From contig CACOVP010000001.1 of assembly GCA_902630665.1 (NCBI GenBank), positions 95,225 to 146,900 of the forward strand: DNA of 51,676 nucleotides, read 5' to 3'. Source of the DNA: an uncultured Pelagibacteraceae bacterium (lineage in GTDB: Bacteria; Pseudomonadota; Alphaproteobacteria; Pelagibacterales; Pelagibacteraceae). The position numbers and the translations under genes were made by a program. Shown one piece after another: positions 16,905 to 24,721 of the stretch. Below the pieces are notes generated by a model, which did no database searches, was not told where the DNA came from, and saw nothing but the letters and a program-made list of their open reading frames with translations. How positions within the stretch are numbered: the stretch's first letter is position 1; each line of letters opens with the position of its first letter.

Positions 16905-18146
16905 TTAGCTTCTTTCAGACCATTTCGGGATTGGATGATAGAATTTATCAGAAGCCCATTTTGTAGGAGCTACTACTCTATTCTCACAATCATCGCCTTT
17001 ACATCTTACTTGGAACAAGATCATTGGCTTGGCAACGTTTTGTCCACCAGGTCCAAATTTAATGTTTCCATAGAAAGTTTGCATTTCTGTATCAACTAGC
17101 GCATCTCTCACTGCATCTCTATCAAAAGAATTTGCTCTTTCGAACGCATCTTTGAATACTAACAATGCTGCAGAAGACTCTGCTGATTGATATGGCGGGT
17201 CATATCCAAATTCTTTTTGGAAGTCTTTAGCGTATTTCTTACCAGAGCCAAAGAATTTATCTTTGTAAGATAAATTTTTGTGCCACTGAGAAGCACACAA
17301 TGCGAATTCTGATTTCTTTCCATGTTGTTTAGAAAGTTTAGCGGCATCACAGTGTGTCATCGCTAACATAGGAACATCAACTTTCATTTCAGATATTTGT
17401 CTGATTGCAGTTAATGCGCCTTTTGTGTGACCTGATACAACAAGTACATCTGGCTTAACAGCTTTTACTTTAGCCAATGTAGCTGCCATATCGTTTAGTT
17501 CTTTTGGTAGTTTGTCATCGATGATGATCTCAGATCCAGTTCTTTTCGCTGCATCTAAAATACCAAGTCTCACGTCTTGTGAGAAAGCATCTTGTTCAAA
17601 TGCTTGAGCAATTTTTACTCCTTTACCACCGTTTTTTTCTACCGCTAAATCGATAGCTACTTCAAGGTATTGGTTAGCTGGTGATAACACCGCGAACAAA
17701 TATTTGTATCCTTTAGTAAATAAAGATCTAGATGCACCATTCGCTTCAACCATAGGAATTTTATATTTCTCGGTTACTGGTGCAATGGCTTTCGTTAAAC
17801 CTGAACTGTATGGTCCAAGCATGTAATGAACGCCATCTTGTTTAATTAGTCTTTCAGCTAACTGAGCGGCTCTTTTTGGGTTTGACTCATCATCATAGTA
17901 AATGATCTCAAACTTATATTTCTTACCTTGTACTTCTACTCCACCCATTTTGTTAATTCTATCAACGGCCATGTTGTAACCATTTTGAGTATGAACACCA
18001 TTTGAAGAGTATTTACCTGTAAGAGATATTGCAGAACCTAACACAATGTATTCACCTTCTACTTTTGCGAAAGAAGAAGTGAAAGAAACAAGTGCTAAAG
18101 TTATTGCTGAAATAAATGTAACAAATAGTTTTGCTATTTTATTCAT
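16905..18146 (-). CDS. Liv-type ABC transporter binding protein (second system)
   Basis: 413-residue periplasmic binding protein with a signal peptide (about residues 1-27, ending SSFAK). 'IVLGSAISLTGKYSSNGVHTQNGYNMAVDRINKMGGVEVQGKKYKFEIIYYDDESNPKRAAQLAERLI' is the type 1 HAAT opening and 'MLGPYSSGLTKAIAPVTEKYKIPMVEANGASRSLF' lines the ligand pocket. It has four Cys residues beyond the signal region, two of them in CKGDDCE near the C-terminus that could form a disulfide. It is longer than the first system's binding protein (367), so the ligand probably differs. It heads the run ending in azlCD. Confidence 0.9.
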   Translation of the reverse strand: MNKIAKLFVTFISAITLALVSFTSSFAKVEGEYIVLGSAISLTGKYSSNGVHTQNGYNMAVDRINKMGGVEVQGKKYKFEIIYYDDESNPKRAAQLAERLIKQDGVHYMLGPYSSGLTKAIAPVTEKYKIPMVEANGASRSLFTKGYKYLFAVLSPANQYLEVAIDLAVEKNGGKGVKIAQAFEQDAFSQDVRLGILDAAKRTGSEIIIDDKLPKELNDMAATLAKVKAVKPDVLVVSGHTKGALTAIRQISEMKVDVPMLAMTHCDAAKLSKQHGKKSEFALCASQWHKNLSYKDKFFGSGKKYAKDFQKEFGYDPPYQSAESSAALLVFKDAFERANSFDRDAVRDALVDTEMQTFYGNIKFGPGGQNVAKPMILFQVRCKGDDCENRVVAPTKWASDKFYHPIPKWSERS

Positions 18147-18189
18147 TATTTCCCTTCTTGTTATTAATTAATTAATTAAAAATTGAATA

Positions 18190-18218
18190 ATTAAAACAAG
18201 AAATGGAGATTTTGACAA
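18190..18218 (-). promoter_or_regulatory. Putative promoter of the second Liv binding-protein gene
   Basis: On the minus strand TTGTCA (18213-18218), 17 nt, then TTTAAT (18190-18195), giving a leader of about 37 nt rich in TTAATTAAT and ending AGAAGGGAAATA before the ATG. Spacing and -10 box match those before tctC. Confidence 0.5.
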
Positions 18219-18231
18219 CAGTTAGAATTGA

Positions 18232-18846
18232 TTAAAAATTCTGTGTCGCAGCAATGTAAACTGCTAAAATTAGAAGAACACACGCAGAAATTGTATTTAA
18301 TAACTTTGGTTTACTTCTCAACCAGACTGAAATTTTCTCAGCTGCTAACCCGTAAATCATTAACGTTAAAAAATCTAAAACTACGTATGTAATTAATAAT
18401 ATTAAAAACTGTGAAATGATACTTGAACCAAAATTAATAAAAGTTGGAAAAATTGTTCCAAAAAATAAAATTGCTTTTGGGCTTAAACCAGCGACTAACA
18501 ATCCGTCTTTATAAAACGAGAGTGGTGATTTTAAATTTTGGTCTTTAGAATTAAAACTTCTAATTTTAGAAGTAAAAGTATCATAGGCCAAATAAACAAT
18601 ATAAAATATCCCTGCCCATTTTAAATAGTATAGGACTTGAGGGTTATCACTTAAAAAAGAGCCAATTAAAAAAACTACTAAAATAGCTTGGATAGTATTT
18701 GCAGATATATCTCCAAAAGCAGTCCAGACAGATCTATTTAATCCATAATTTAACGTGTGCGAAACTATTACCACTCTAGGCGGACCAGGAGAAATAAATA
18801 AAAATAAAATGATTTGTAAAAATATTATATAGTCTGTTGGAAACAT
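18232..18846 (-). CDS. LysE/RhtB-family amino-acid exporter
   Basis: Membrane protein of the LysE superfamily with about six hydrophobic segments. 'FPTDYIIFLQIILFLFISPGPPRVVIVSHTLNYGLNRSVWTAFGDISANTIQ' is the family N-terminus with its SPGP motif, and 'GLLVAGLSPKAILFFGTIFPTF' is the second repeat motif. I start it at the ATG at 18846 (204 residues, MFPTD), which fits the family; a TTG seven codons upstream is less likely and would leave 4 bp to the divergent gene. It probably exports an amino acid. Confidence 0.88.
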   Translation of the reverse strand: MFPTDYIIFLQIILFLFISPGPPRVVIVSHTLNYGLNRSVWTAFGDISANTIQAILVVFLIGSFLSDNPQVLYYLKWAGIFYIVYLAYDTFTSKIRSFNSKDQNLKSPLSFYKDGLLVAGLSPKAILFFGTIFPTFINFGSSIISQFLILLITYVVLDFLTLMIYGLAAEKISVWLRSKPKLLNTISACVLLILAVYIAATQNF

Positions 18847-18864
18847 TTGAAGAGTCACTATATA
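18837..18864 (+). promoter_or_regulatory. Putative promoter of the TIGR03643-like gene, near-leaderless
   Basis: TTGGAA (18837-18842), 16 nt, then TATATA (18859-18864). Only 7 nt remain before the ATG at 18872 and there is no SD. It overlaps the first codons of the divergent LysE-family gene. Confidence 0.4.
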
Positions 18865-18871
18865 CAAATTT

Positions 18872-19168
18872 ATGAAGAAAAAAAGTTTTATCCCTCAAAC
18901 ACGAGTTAAAAATCCTGAGCCTAAAGAAAAGGATGATAATTGGATAATTTGGGCTGCTTGGGCAGATAGGATTACTTTTGAAGAGATAAAAGAAAAAACT
19001 GGAAAAAATGAATCTCAAGTCATAAAGATAATGAGAAAAAATTTAAAACCTAGTTCCTTTAGACTTTGGAGAAAAAGAGTTCATAATACTAGCATTAAAC
19101 ATAGAAAGAAGTTTCAACTTGGGCGCAAAAAGCTCAGGGAAAAAATAAAAATATCTGATATATACTAA
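18872..19168 (+). CDS. TIGR03643-family small basic protein
   Basis: 98-residue basic protein. 'NWIIWAAWADRITFEEIKEKTGKNESQVIKIMRKNLKPSSFRLWRKRV' (about 24-71) is the core of the TIGR03643/DUF2805 family as I remember it; the alternation looks like a helix-turn-helix-type fold, but no function is established. The lysine/arginine-rich C-terminus would suit nucleic-acid binding. It starts a plus-strand run with grxC (2-nt gap) and the exported msrB. Confidence 0.72.
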   Translation: MKKKSFIPQTRVKNPEPKEKDDNWIIWAAWADRITFEEIKEKTGKNESQVIKIMRKNLKPSSFRLWRKRVHNTSIKHRKKFQLGRKKLREKIKISDIY

Positions 19169-19170
19169 TT

Positions 19171-19437
19171 ATGAAAAAAGTTACAATGTATTCCGGAGAT
19201 CCTTGCCCTTACTGTAGAGCTGCAAAAGCTTTATTAAAAAGTAAAAATGTTGAAATTGAGGAATATGATATTTGGAAAGATCCAGCTAAAGCTAAAGAAA
19301 TGTTACAAAGAACAAATGGCGCAAGAACAATTCCACAAATTTTTGTAGGAGATCATTATGTTGGAGGCAATGAGCAACTACAAAATGCTAACAGAAGTGG
19401 CGAATTAGATAAAATTTTAAAAGATAATGAGACGTAA
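19171..19437 (+). CDS. grxC: Glutaredoxin, GrxC type
   Basis: 88-residue thioredoxin-fold protein with the dithiol active site C12-P-Y-C15, the cis-Pro segment 'ARTIPQIFVGDHYVGG' (about 50-65) and length typical of glutaredoxin 3. It reduces disulfides and mixed disulfides using glutathione in the cytoplasm; glutathione synthesis genes lie about 6 kb downstream. The usual VGGCDDL reads VGGNEQL. Its end overlaps the msrB start by 11 nt, coupling it to sulfoxide repair. Confidence 0.93.
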   Translation: MKKVTMYSGDPCPYCRAAKALLKSKNVEIEEYDIWKDPAKAKEMLQRTNGARTIPQIFVGDHYVGGNEQLQNANRSGELDKILKDNET

Positions 19438-19879
19438 ATTTCTTAAACTAATTAGTTTCTCATTATTTTACTCACTAGTATTACCTATTAACTCATTACT
19501 AGCAGTAACTAAAAAAATTATTAATAAAAATCTCTCAAAAGAACAACGAGAAATTATGTTTAATGAGGGTACCGAAAGGCCATTCTCTAGTGATTTAAAT
19601 AAAGAAAAAAGAAAAGGTTTTTATCATTGCGCTAATTGTAATAATAAACTTTTTGCCTCTACTAGTAAGTTCGATAGTGGTACAGGATGGCCATCTTTTT
19701 CAGAGGCTCTGCCAGGTGCATTTAAAACTAAGACTGATTATAAATTTGGAATGGTTAGAACAGAATACCATTGTGCTAAGTGCGGTGCACATCATGGTCA
19801 TGTTTTTAATGATGGTCCCGGTAAAAATGGAAAAAGATTTTGTAATAATGGTCTTTGTTTAATTTTTAGACCTGAATAA
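19427..19879 (+). CDS. msrB: Exported peptide-methionine (R)-S-oxide reductase (MsrB)
   Basis: 150-residue MsrB with an N-terminal hydrophobic leader. The leader begins MRRKFLKLISFS, a twin-arginine-like RRxFLK motif, and ends near SLLA, so the enzyme is probably periplasmic. The MsrB domain has the structural zinc pairs CANC and CAKC, 'FDSGTGWPSF', 'GMVRTEYHCAKCGAHHGHVFNDG', and the catalytic C139 in RFCNNGLCL. A second Cys (C144) five residues later is shared with the paralogue at 23718-24095. It repairs oxidised methionine; its start overlaps grxC by 11 nt. Confidence 0.92.
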   Translation: MRRKFLKLISFSLFYSLVLPINSLLAVTKKIINKNLSKEQREIMFNEGTERPFSSDLNKEKRKGFYHCANCNNKLFASTSKFDSGTGWPSFSEALPGAFKTKTDYKFGMVRTEYHCAKCGAHHGHVFNDGPGKNGKRFCNNGLCLIFRPE

Positions 19880-19926
19880 AAATCTTTAACTTGATTAAAT
19901 AAATTAGATAAGCTTCTATCTAAATA

Positions 19927-21042
19927 ATGATTTTTTTCAAAACTTTATCTAATTTTTTGAAATCTATTACGATAATTGTTTTTGTAACATTTATCTTAAC
20001 ATTGGTGATAGATTTTTTCTTTGGTAATTTTATTTTAAACAAATTAGACTCATATCTATCAAAAACGAATTTTTATGAAAGATTAATCAGGATAGATCAC
20101 AAATTTTATCATCATACACTTAAGGAAAATGTCAAATACGAAAAAGCAGCTAGTTTTGACCAATATCATACTTTATGTACTGATAACCATGGTTTTAAAT
20201 ACAAATGTGGTTTTGAAAGAGACAAGAATTTTGAAATTGCTTTTTTAGGTGACTCTTTTGTTGAAGGCGTAGCACTAAATTATGAAAATACTTTCGTAGG
20301 AATATTTGAAAATTACAAGAAAACTTCAGTTGCAAATTTAGGAGTAACTTCATATGCACCTAATATTTATTTATCTAAAGTTAAACATTTGATAGAAAAT
20401 AATTATACGTTTCAACACTTGATTGTTTTCATAGATATAAGTGATATGTATGATGATAATATTTTTTATAAATTGAATGAGGATTTTTCAATTTCTGAGA
20501 GAAACGCTAAAGAAAAGAATTTAAAGCGTAGAAAATTTTTACGTTATAATTTTCCCCTTACAAATTATTATATGTACGTCATAAAGATGAATAATCGCTT
20601 AAATAAACAAGTTCCACCTTTGAAAAGTGAAAAACCAATATTTTACGAGAGAGCTAATATAAAATCTATGTGGACTTATAAATCTGAAAATGAATTAAAT
20701 GGTTACGATGGAGCAATTTCTAAAACTAAATCTGAAATGTTATTTGCAATGAATGAACTTTATAAAATTTTAAAACAAAATGATATTAAGTTAAGTTTAG
20801 CTGTTTATCCTTGGCCTCAGCAGTTAGAAAATGATGTTGTTAATTCAAAACATGTTAAAATGTGGAGGGATTTTTGTAATGAAAAATGCTTTAAATTTAT
20901 TGATTTCTTCCCATTCTTTTTTGAAGAGGTGAAAAAATCATCATATTTAGAAGTTTATAAAAAATACTATTTTTGGAATGATGTCCATTTTAACACTAAA
21001 GGTAATAAAATTATAGCAGATAGGCTTATTAAAGAATTTTAA
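19927..21042 (+). CDS. SGNH/GDSL hydrolase-like membrane-anchored protein
   Basis: 371-residue protein with one N-terminal membrane segment (about residues 10-34) and a presumably periplasmic domain. 'FEIAFLGDSFVEGVALNYENTF' carries the block I GDS serine (S110), 'VANLGVTSYAP' resembles block II, and 'WNDVHFNTKGNKIIADRL' carries the late Asp/His (H354). These are SGNH-hydrolase features, also seen in AlgX/AlgJ-like glycan O-acetyl enzymes, so a role in modifying an envelope glycan is possible but not shown. A 7-bp hairpin (19904-19923) sits 3 nt before the start. Its end overlaps the convergent kinase gene by 14 nt. Confidence 0.7.
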   Translation: MIFFKTLSNFLKSITIIVFVTFILTLVIDFFFGNFILNKLDSYLSKTNFYERLIRIDHKFYHHTLKENVKYEKAASFDQYHTLCTDNHGFKYKCGFERDKNFEIAFLGDSFVEGVALNYENTFVGIFENYKKTSVANLGVTSYAPNIYLSKVKHLIENNYTFQHLIVFIDISDMYDDNIFYKLNEDFSISERNAKEKNLKRRKFLRYNFPLTNYYMYVIKMNNRLNKQVPPLKSEKPIFYERANIKSMWTYKSENELNGYDGAISKTKSEMLFAMNELYKILKQNDIKLSLAVYPWPQQLENDVVNSKHVKMWRDFCNEKCFKFIDFFPFFFEEVKKSSYLEVYKKYYFWNDVHFNTKGNKIIADRLIKEF

Positions 21043-21937
21043 TTTCTTTAAAAAATGGCATTGCATCTCCTGCACCAAGTTTTGTTGTTGAAATTCCAGC
21101 AACTTTATTCGCTAAATCTAAACACTCCCTTACTGATTTTTCTTTAGATAAGCTAAAAGCTAAACCTCCATTAAAAGCATCGCCAGCTCCAGTGGTATCT
21201 ATTGCTTTTACATCAATTGCTTTTAAATAAATTTCCTCTTTCCCATCGGAATAAAACAAACCTTTTTCTCCTAGAGTAATTATTACTTTTTTAATTCCTA
21301 AATTTAATAGTTGATCTGCAGCTTTTTTTGCCTCTAAGTCGTTAGTAATCTTTATTCCAGTATAAAATTCAGCCTCGGTCTCATTTGGTGTAAAAAAATC
21401 GATATTATTATAAAACTCTTTTGAAATTTCAGAAGCCGGCGCAGGATTTAAAATAGTGATGCATCCATTTTCTTTAGCAGTTTTCAAACAATGTAAGGTA
21501 ACATCTTTTGGGACCTCTAATTGAGTTAAAAAAATTTTTGATCTTTTTATTAAGTTAATTTGTTTTTCAATTTCACTTATCTTTAAAGAATTTGGGGCAC
21601 CAACAATTACATTGATTGCATTTTTACCTGTATTTTGATCAACTAAAATTCCAGCTACTCCAGTTTGTTGGCTACTGTCTTGAATTATATTTTCTATTGA
21701 AATTTTATTTTCTTTAAGAGTTTTTAAAGCCAATTCTCCATAAGCATCTTTTCCGATTTTACTTATAAAATTAATATTTCCGCCAAGTCTTGAAATTGCT
21801 ATAGCTTGATTACATCCTTTTCCGCCTGGGCCTACATTATATTTTTTTCCTAAAATAGTTTCACCAATTGATGGGATTTTTAATCCAGAAAAACTTATAT
21901 CGGCAACAAAAATTCCTAAGACTGTTATTTCGCTCAT
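21029..21937 (-). CDS. rbsK: PfkB-family carbohydrate kinase, ribokinase-like
   Basis: 302-residue kinase. 'VLGIFVADISFSGLKIPSIGETILGKKYNVGPGGKGCNQAIAISRLGG' is the PfkB N-terminal signature with the substrate-binding GGKGxNQA of ribokinases, and 'AIDTTGAGDAFNGGLAFSL' (about 245-263) is signature 2 with the anion hole and catalytic Asp. 'NPAPA' mid-protein is also ribokinase-like. The substrate could be ribose or another sugar or nucleoside. No sugar transporter is adjacent. It shares one nucleotide with the ccdA stop. Confidence 0.83.
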   Translation of the reverse strand: MSEITVLGIFVADISFSGLKIPSIGETILGKKYNVGPGGKGCNQAIAISRLGGNINFISKIGKDAYGELALKTLKENKISIENIIQDSSQQTGVAGILVDQNTGKNAINVIVGAPNSLKISEIEKQINLIKRSKIFLTQLEVPKDVTLHCLKTAKENGCITILNPAPASEISKEFYNNIDFFTPNETEAEFYTGIKITNDLEAKKAADQLLNLGIKKVIITLGEKGLFYSDGKEEIYLKAIDVKAIDTTGAGDAFNGGLAFSLSKEKSVRECLDLANKVAGISTTKLGAGDAMPFFKEIKIL

Positions 21938-22653
21938 TAACCAAGCTTAGCGAGAAACGGGAAGGTCGTCAAAATATAATAACTTATTACTTGAATGTAA
22001 TTTGTAGTAATCAAAATACCAGTAATTAAAAGAATAGCTCCTCCAGATTTTGTAATAGTTCCATAATATTTTCCAAACCCTTTTTTAGTATTTAAAAATC
22101 TACTCATGTAATATCCAGACAATACGAATGGGATAGCTAATCCTAAAGAATAAAATGATAGTAATAAAATTCCTTTGCTTATTGTGGCTTCAGTAGCAGA
22201 TAAGGCAATTATAGATCCTAAAACTGGGCCAATACAAGGTGTCCAACCAAACGCAAAAGCTGCGCCAACTATAAAAGGAAATGCAAAATTATCTTTATAA
22301 CTTGAAGTAGTTTGGAGTCTTTTTTCACTATTCAAAAAAGAAAAATTTAGAAAGCCTAACATTTGTAATGAAAAAATAATTATTATTAAACCTGCAATTA
22401 TTCTTAATTCTTTTGAAAAGAAAAGAAGTACATTGCCAATTGCGGAGGCTGCAGCTCCAAGTGTTATAAAAACAAATGAGAAACCTAATGAAAAAAGAAT
22501 AGTTTTTGTAAGAACTATAGATTTGTCTTTATCTATTTCTCCTAAATTTTTTCCAGTAATATAGGAAATATAACCCGGGATAATTGGGAGTACGCATGGG
22601 GTGAGAAAACTTATAAATCCAGCCCCAAAAGCGAACGCAAGTTTAATAATCAT
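21937..22653 (-). CDS. ccdA: CcdA/DsbD-type thiol-disulfide transmembrane protein
   Basis: 238-residue membrane protein with six predicted helices. 'ISFLTPCVLPIIPGYISYITG' (C20) and 'AFAFGWTPCIGPVLGSI' (C140) supply the two redox cysteines with the flanking prolines of the CcdA/DsbD family. It passes electrons from cytoplasmic thioredoxin to periplasmic thiol proteins, for cytochrome c maturation or repair enzymes. An exported MsrB lies 2 kb away, a plausible client, although no dedicated partner is adjacent. Confidence 0.9.
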   Translation of the reverse strand: MIIKLAFAFGAGFISFLTPCVLPIIPGYISYITGKNLGEIDKDKSIVLTKTILFSLGFSFVFITLGAAASAIGNVLLFFSKELRIIAGLIIIIFSLQMLGFLNFSFLNSEKRLQTTSSYKDNFAFPFIVGAAFAFGWTPCIGPVLGSIIALSATEATISKGILLLSFYSLGLAIPFVLSGYYMSRFLNTKKGFGKYYGTITKSGGAILLITGILITTNYIQVISYYILTTFPFLAKLG

Positions 22654-22666
22654 ATTACGTTTATAT

Positions 22667-22695
22667 TTGCCTTTATACTCTACCGCAATTACAAT
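22667..22695 (+). promoter_or_regulatory. Putative promoter of the 114-residue membrane protein gene
   Basis: TTGCCT (22667-22672), 17 nt, then TACAAT (22690-22695), with 8 nt left before the ATG at 22704 and no SD. It is another candidate near-leaderless start. Confidence 0.4.
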
Positions 22696-22703
22696 ATTGG
22701 CTC

Positions 22704-23048
22704 ATGATAATTAAATACGCTGGTTTTTTATTCACTCTTTTGTGGTCGTATACTTTCATTAAGTCTCAAAGTATTTTTAAAAAAGGATCAGGTATTTTAA
22801 TTACTTTATTTGTAACCAATATATCCTGGTTCACATTTATCGCAGCTTGCTTTTATGGCCTTAAAAATTTTAGCTTTTACCATGCATTACTTGGTATAGC
22901 TCTGAGTATCGTTTTAGTTCATTTGGCTTTTTCTCGATTAACTTTATTAATCAATAACAAATTTCAGGATAAAAACATGCTTTTAAAGATTAAAACATTT
23001 ATTGAATATTTAATTTTAATAGCAGTTGGATACTTTATATTTTTTTAA
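22704..23048 (+). CDS. Uncharacterised four-TM membrane protein
   Basis: 114-residue, strongly hydrophobic protein with about four predicted helices; I do not recognise the family. Charged residues cluster in short loops (KSQSIFKKGSG, NNKFQDKNMLLKIK). It stands alone on the plus strand between the divergent ccdA and the convergent histidine phosphatase, overlapping the latter by 4 nt. The promoter-like sequence and full use of the gap support it as a real gene. Confidence 0.65.
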   Translation: MIIKYAGFLFTLLWSYTFIKSQSIFKKGSGILITLFVTNISWFTFIAACFYGLKNFSFYHALLGIALSIVLVHLAFSRLTLLINNKFQDKNMLLKIKTFIEYLILIAVGYFIFF

Positions 23049-23602
23049 AAAGTATTAATTCTAGATAAAATGTTAAAATTTTTGTCTGTGACAACTATTT
23101 CACCAGATCTTGTTGTTTCTCCGGTTATTGCCAAAATAATTACATAATGTGTAACTAAGACTAGATTTCCTCCTTTGCCATTCCAATTATTCACATATTT
23201 TTTTAAATCCTCAATCTGCTGTTTTTCATTTTGGTCATATGGCGGAGTATAAGTAGAATTTAACGCGGAGAATTCTTTGAAATCGTTAAAAGCATATTTT
23301 GCAGTATCTTTACATCTACACCACTGGCTTGATAAAACTTTATCAATTTTAATTTTTTTTTCTCTAAAAAGTTTACCAATTTTTTTTGCTTGATTAATGC
23401 CCATTATGTCAAGATTTCTTTGAGTTTTACAATCTTCAATTTTAAATCCATATGGGTCTCCGCCCCCAGGAGCTTTGGCATGTCTAATTAAAATAATTTT
23501 ATCTCCATCCTGAGCTGGTTTCCAATTTTGTTCTGATGCGTGAGTAGGTACTAAAATTAACGAGAATATAATTGTAAATAGGGAAATAATTTGCTTCTTC
23601 AT
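23045..23602 (-). CDS. Exported histidine phosphatase (phosphoglycerate-mutase-like)
   Basis: 185-residue protein with a signal peptide (about residues 1-22, ending THAS). The histidine-phosphatase core is present: 'IILIRHAKAPGG' with R40 and catalytic H41, 'SSQWCRCKDTAKYAF' with R96, and 'LVLVTHYVIILAITG' with H152. The WCRC dithiol-like pair next to R96 is notable. A periplasmic phosphatase of this branch may release phosphate from small phosphoesters; the substrate is unknown. It overlaps the convergent membrane-protein gene by 4 nt. Confidence 0.82.
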   Translation of the reverse strand: MKKQIISLFTIIFSLILVPTHASEQNWKPAQDGDKIILIRHAKAPGGGDPYGFKIEDCKTQRNLDIMGINQAKKIGKLFREKKIKIDKVLSSQWCRCKDTAKYAFNDFKEFSALNSTYTPPYDQNEKQQIEDLKKYVNNWNGKGGNLVLVTHYVIILAITGETTRSGEIVVTDKNFNILSRINTF

Positions 23603-23631
23603 GGTGGATGAAATGATAATCTTACAAACTT

Positions 23632-23659
23632 GTGTCGCCTTGGTCTAGAGGACATGACA
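23632..23659 (+). other. tRNA 5'-half-like fragment
   Basis: GTGTCGCCTTGGTCTAGAGG and the following eight bases look like the acceptor strand and D-arm of a tRNA of the Glu/Asp type, with a GTC/GAC D-stem and a TAGAGG loop. No anticodon arm, T-arm or 3' acceptor follows. It may be a relic of a tRNA duplication or chance similarity. It lies upstream of the phosphatase gene. Confidence 0.25.
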
Positions 23660-23717
23660 ATTTAGATTATAATTTTTTGATAAGTTGTATTAAAACACTT
23701 AATTGGTTTGTGTATAA

Positions 23718-24095
23718 CTACTCGCCTTTTGGTTTAAAAACTAAACAGATACCATTGTTACAATATCGTTTTCCAGTAGGTTTTGGACCATCATCAAAAA
23801 CATGACCGTGATGACCTCCACATTTTTTGCAATGATACTCGGTTCTTGGATAACCAATGTGCATATCTTTTTTTTCTTCAAATACCCCTGGAATAGACTC
23901 GAAAAAAGAGGGCCAGCCTGAACCACTCTCATATTTAGTTGTAGACTCAAATAATTTTGTTCCACACCCAACACAGTGATAAGAACCCTCTCTTTTTTCT
24001 TGATTTAAAGGACTGCTACCTGGAGACTCTGTTCCCTCTTGTTTTAAAACATAATTTTGTTCTGGGGTTAAGTTAGGATCCCAATCTTTACTCAT
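23718..24095 (-). CDS. msrB: Cytoplasmic peptide-methionine (R)-S-oxide reductase (MsrB)
   Basis: 125-residue MsrB without a signal peptide. It begins '[23 protein letters not shown]', has the zinc pairs CVGC and CKKC, '[16 protein letters not shown]', and the catalytic C112 in [14 protein letters not shown], with an extra Cys (C117) as in the exported paralogue at 19427-19879. It reduces methionine-R-sulfoxide in cytoplasmic proteins. It overlaps the end of cysE by 8 nt, so it is likely co-translated with cysteine biosynthesis. Confidence 0.94.
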   Translation of the reverse strand: MSKDWDPNLTPEQNYVLKQEGTESPGSSPLNQEKREGSYHCVGCGTKLFESTTKYESGSGWPSFFESIPGVFEEKKDMHIGYPRTEYHCKKCGGHHGHVFDDGPKPTGKRYCNNGICLVFKPKGE

Positions 24096-24663
24096 CTTTT
24101 ACTTTATCATCTACGCCATAAGGTCTGAAGTTACCTTTATTTTCCAACTTGACTGCTTTAGCAGGGATACCGACCATAGTTGCATTTTCTTGAACATCTT
24201 TTACCACAACTGCGTTAGCTGCTATTCTCGCATTGTTACCAACTTTGATTGGCCCAATTATTTGTGCGCCAGACCCGATCACAACATCATTGCCAATCGT
24301 AGGATGTCTTTTTTCATGTCGTTGTCTTTCGCTGTCTATACTAGGGGAACTGCCACCTAAAGTGACATTGTGATATATAGTAACGTTATTCCCAATTTCA
24401 GAAGTTTCACCAATTACTACTCCCATGCCATGATCAATAAATAAATTCCTGCCTATTTTAGCACCTGGATGGATTTCAATTCCTGTAAAAAATCTTACTG
24501 TTTGTGAGATAATTCTTGCTATCAAATCAAATCCAGCTTTATAAAAAAAATTTGATATTTGGTGAAAAAAAACTGCTTTAACACCTGGGTAAGTGATAAT
24601 GATACTCAATACAGACTTAGCGGCAGGATCTCTTTTCTTAATTGATTCTAAATAATCATTCAT
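24088..24663 (-). CDS. cysE: Serine O-acetyltransferase CysE
   Basis: 191-residue left-handed beta-helix acetyltransferase. '[34 protein letters not shown]' is the helical start, '[44 protein letters not shown]' is the hexapeptide core with the catalytic His, and '[24 protein letters not shown]' follows. It makes O-acetylserine for cysteine synthesis. It has the short form lacking the long N-terminal helical domain of E. coli CysE. The start has no SD and lies 6 nt from a TATATA box, divergent from the ATP-grasp/gshAB run. Confidence 0.93.
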   Translation of the reverse strand: MNDYLESIKKRDPAAKSVLSIIITYPGVKAVFFHQISNFFYKAGFDLIARIISQTVRFFTGIEIHPGAKIGRNLFIDHGMGVVIGETSEIGNNVTIYHNVTLGGSSPSIDSERQRHEKRHPTIGNDVVIGSGAQIIGPIKVGNNARIAANAVVVKDVQENATMVGIPAKAVKLENKGNFRPYGVDDKVKDE

Positions 24664-24669
24664 AATATG

Positions 24670-24711
24670 TATATAATGACTACTTGATAAATTTAAAGTA
24701 GAATATATAAC
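24670..24711. promoter_or_regulatory. Divergent promoters for cysE (minus) and the ATP-grasp/gshAB run (plus)
   Basis: Plus strand: TTGATA (24684-24689), 16 nt, TATAAC (24706-24711), 10 nt before the ATG at 24722. Minus strand: TTTAAA (24692-24697), 16 nt, TATATA (24670-24675), 6 nt before the cysE ATG. The two overlap within 58 bp, so they could interfere with each other or share a regulator. Confidence 0.4.
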
Positions 24712-24721
24712 GCGATGACTT

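Noticed and set aside
18847..18867. TTG start seven codons upstream for the LysE-family gene
   Set aside because: The ATG at 18846 gives the family N-terminus; the TTG would leave 4 bp to the divergent gene.
23632..23659. A complete tRNA gene
   Set aside because: Only the 5' half pattern is present; no anticodon stem, T-arm or 3' acceptor strand follows within 80 nt.
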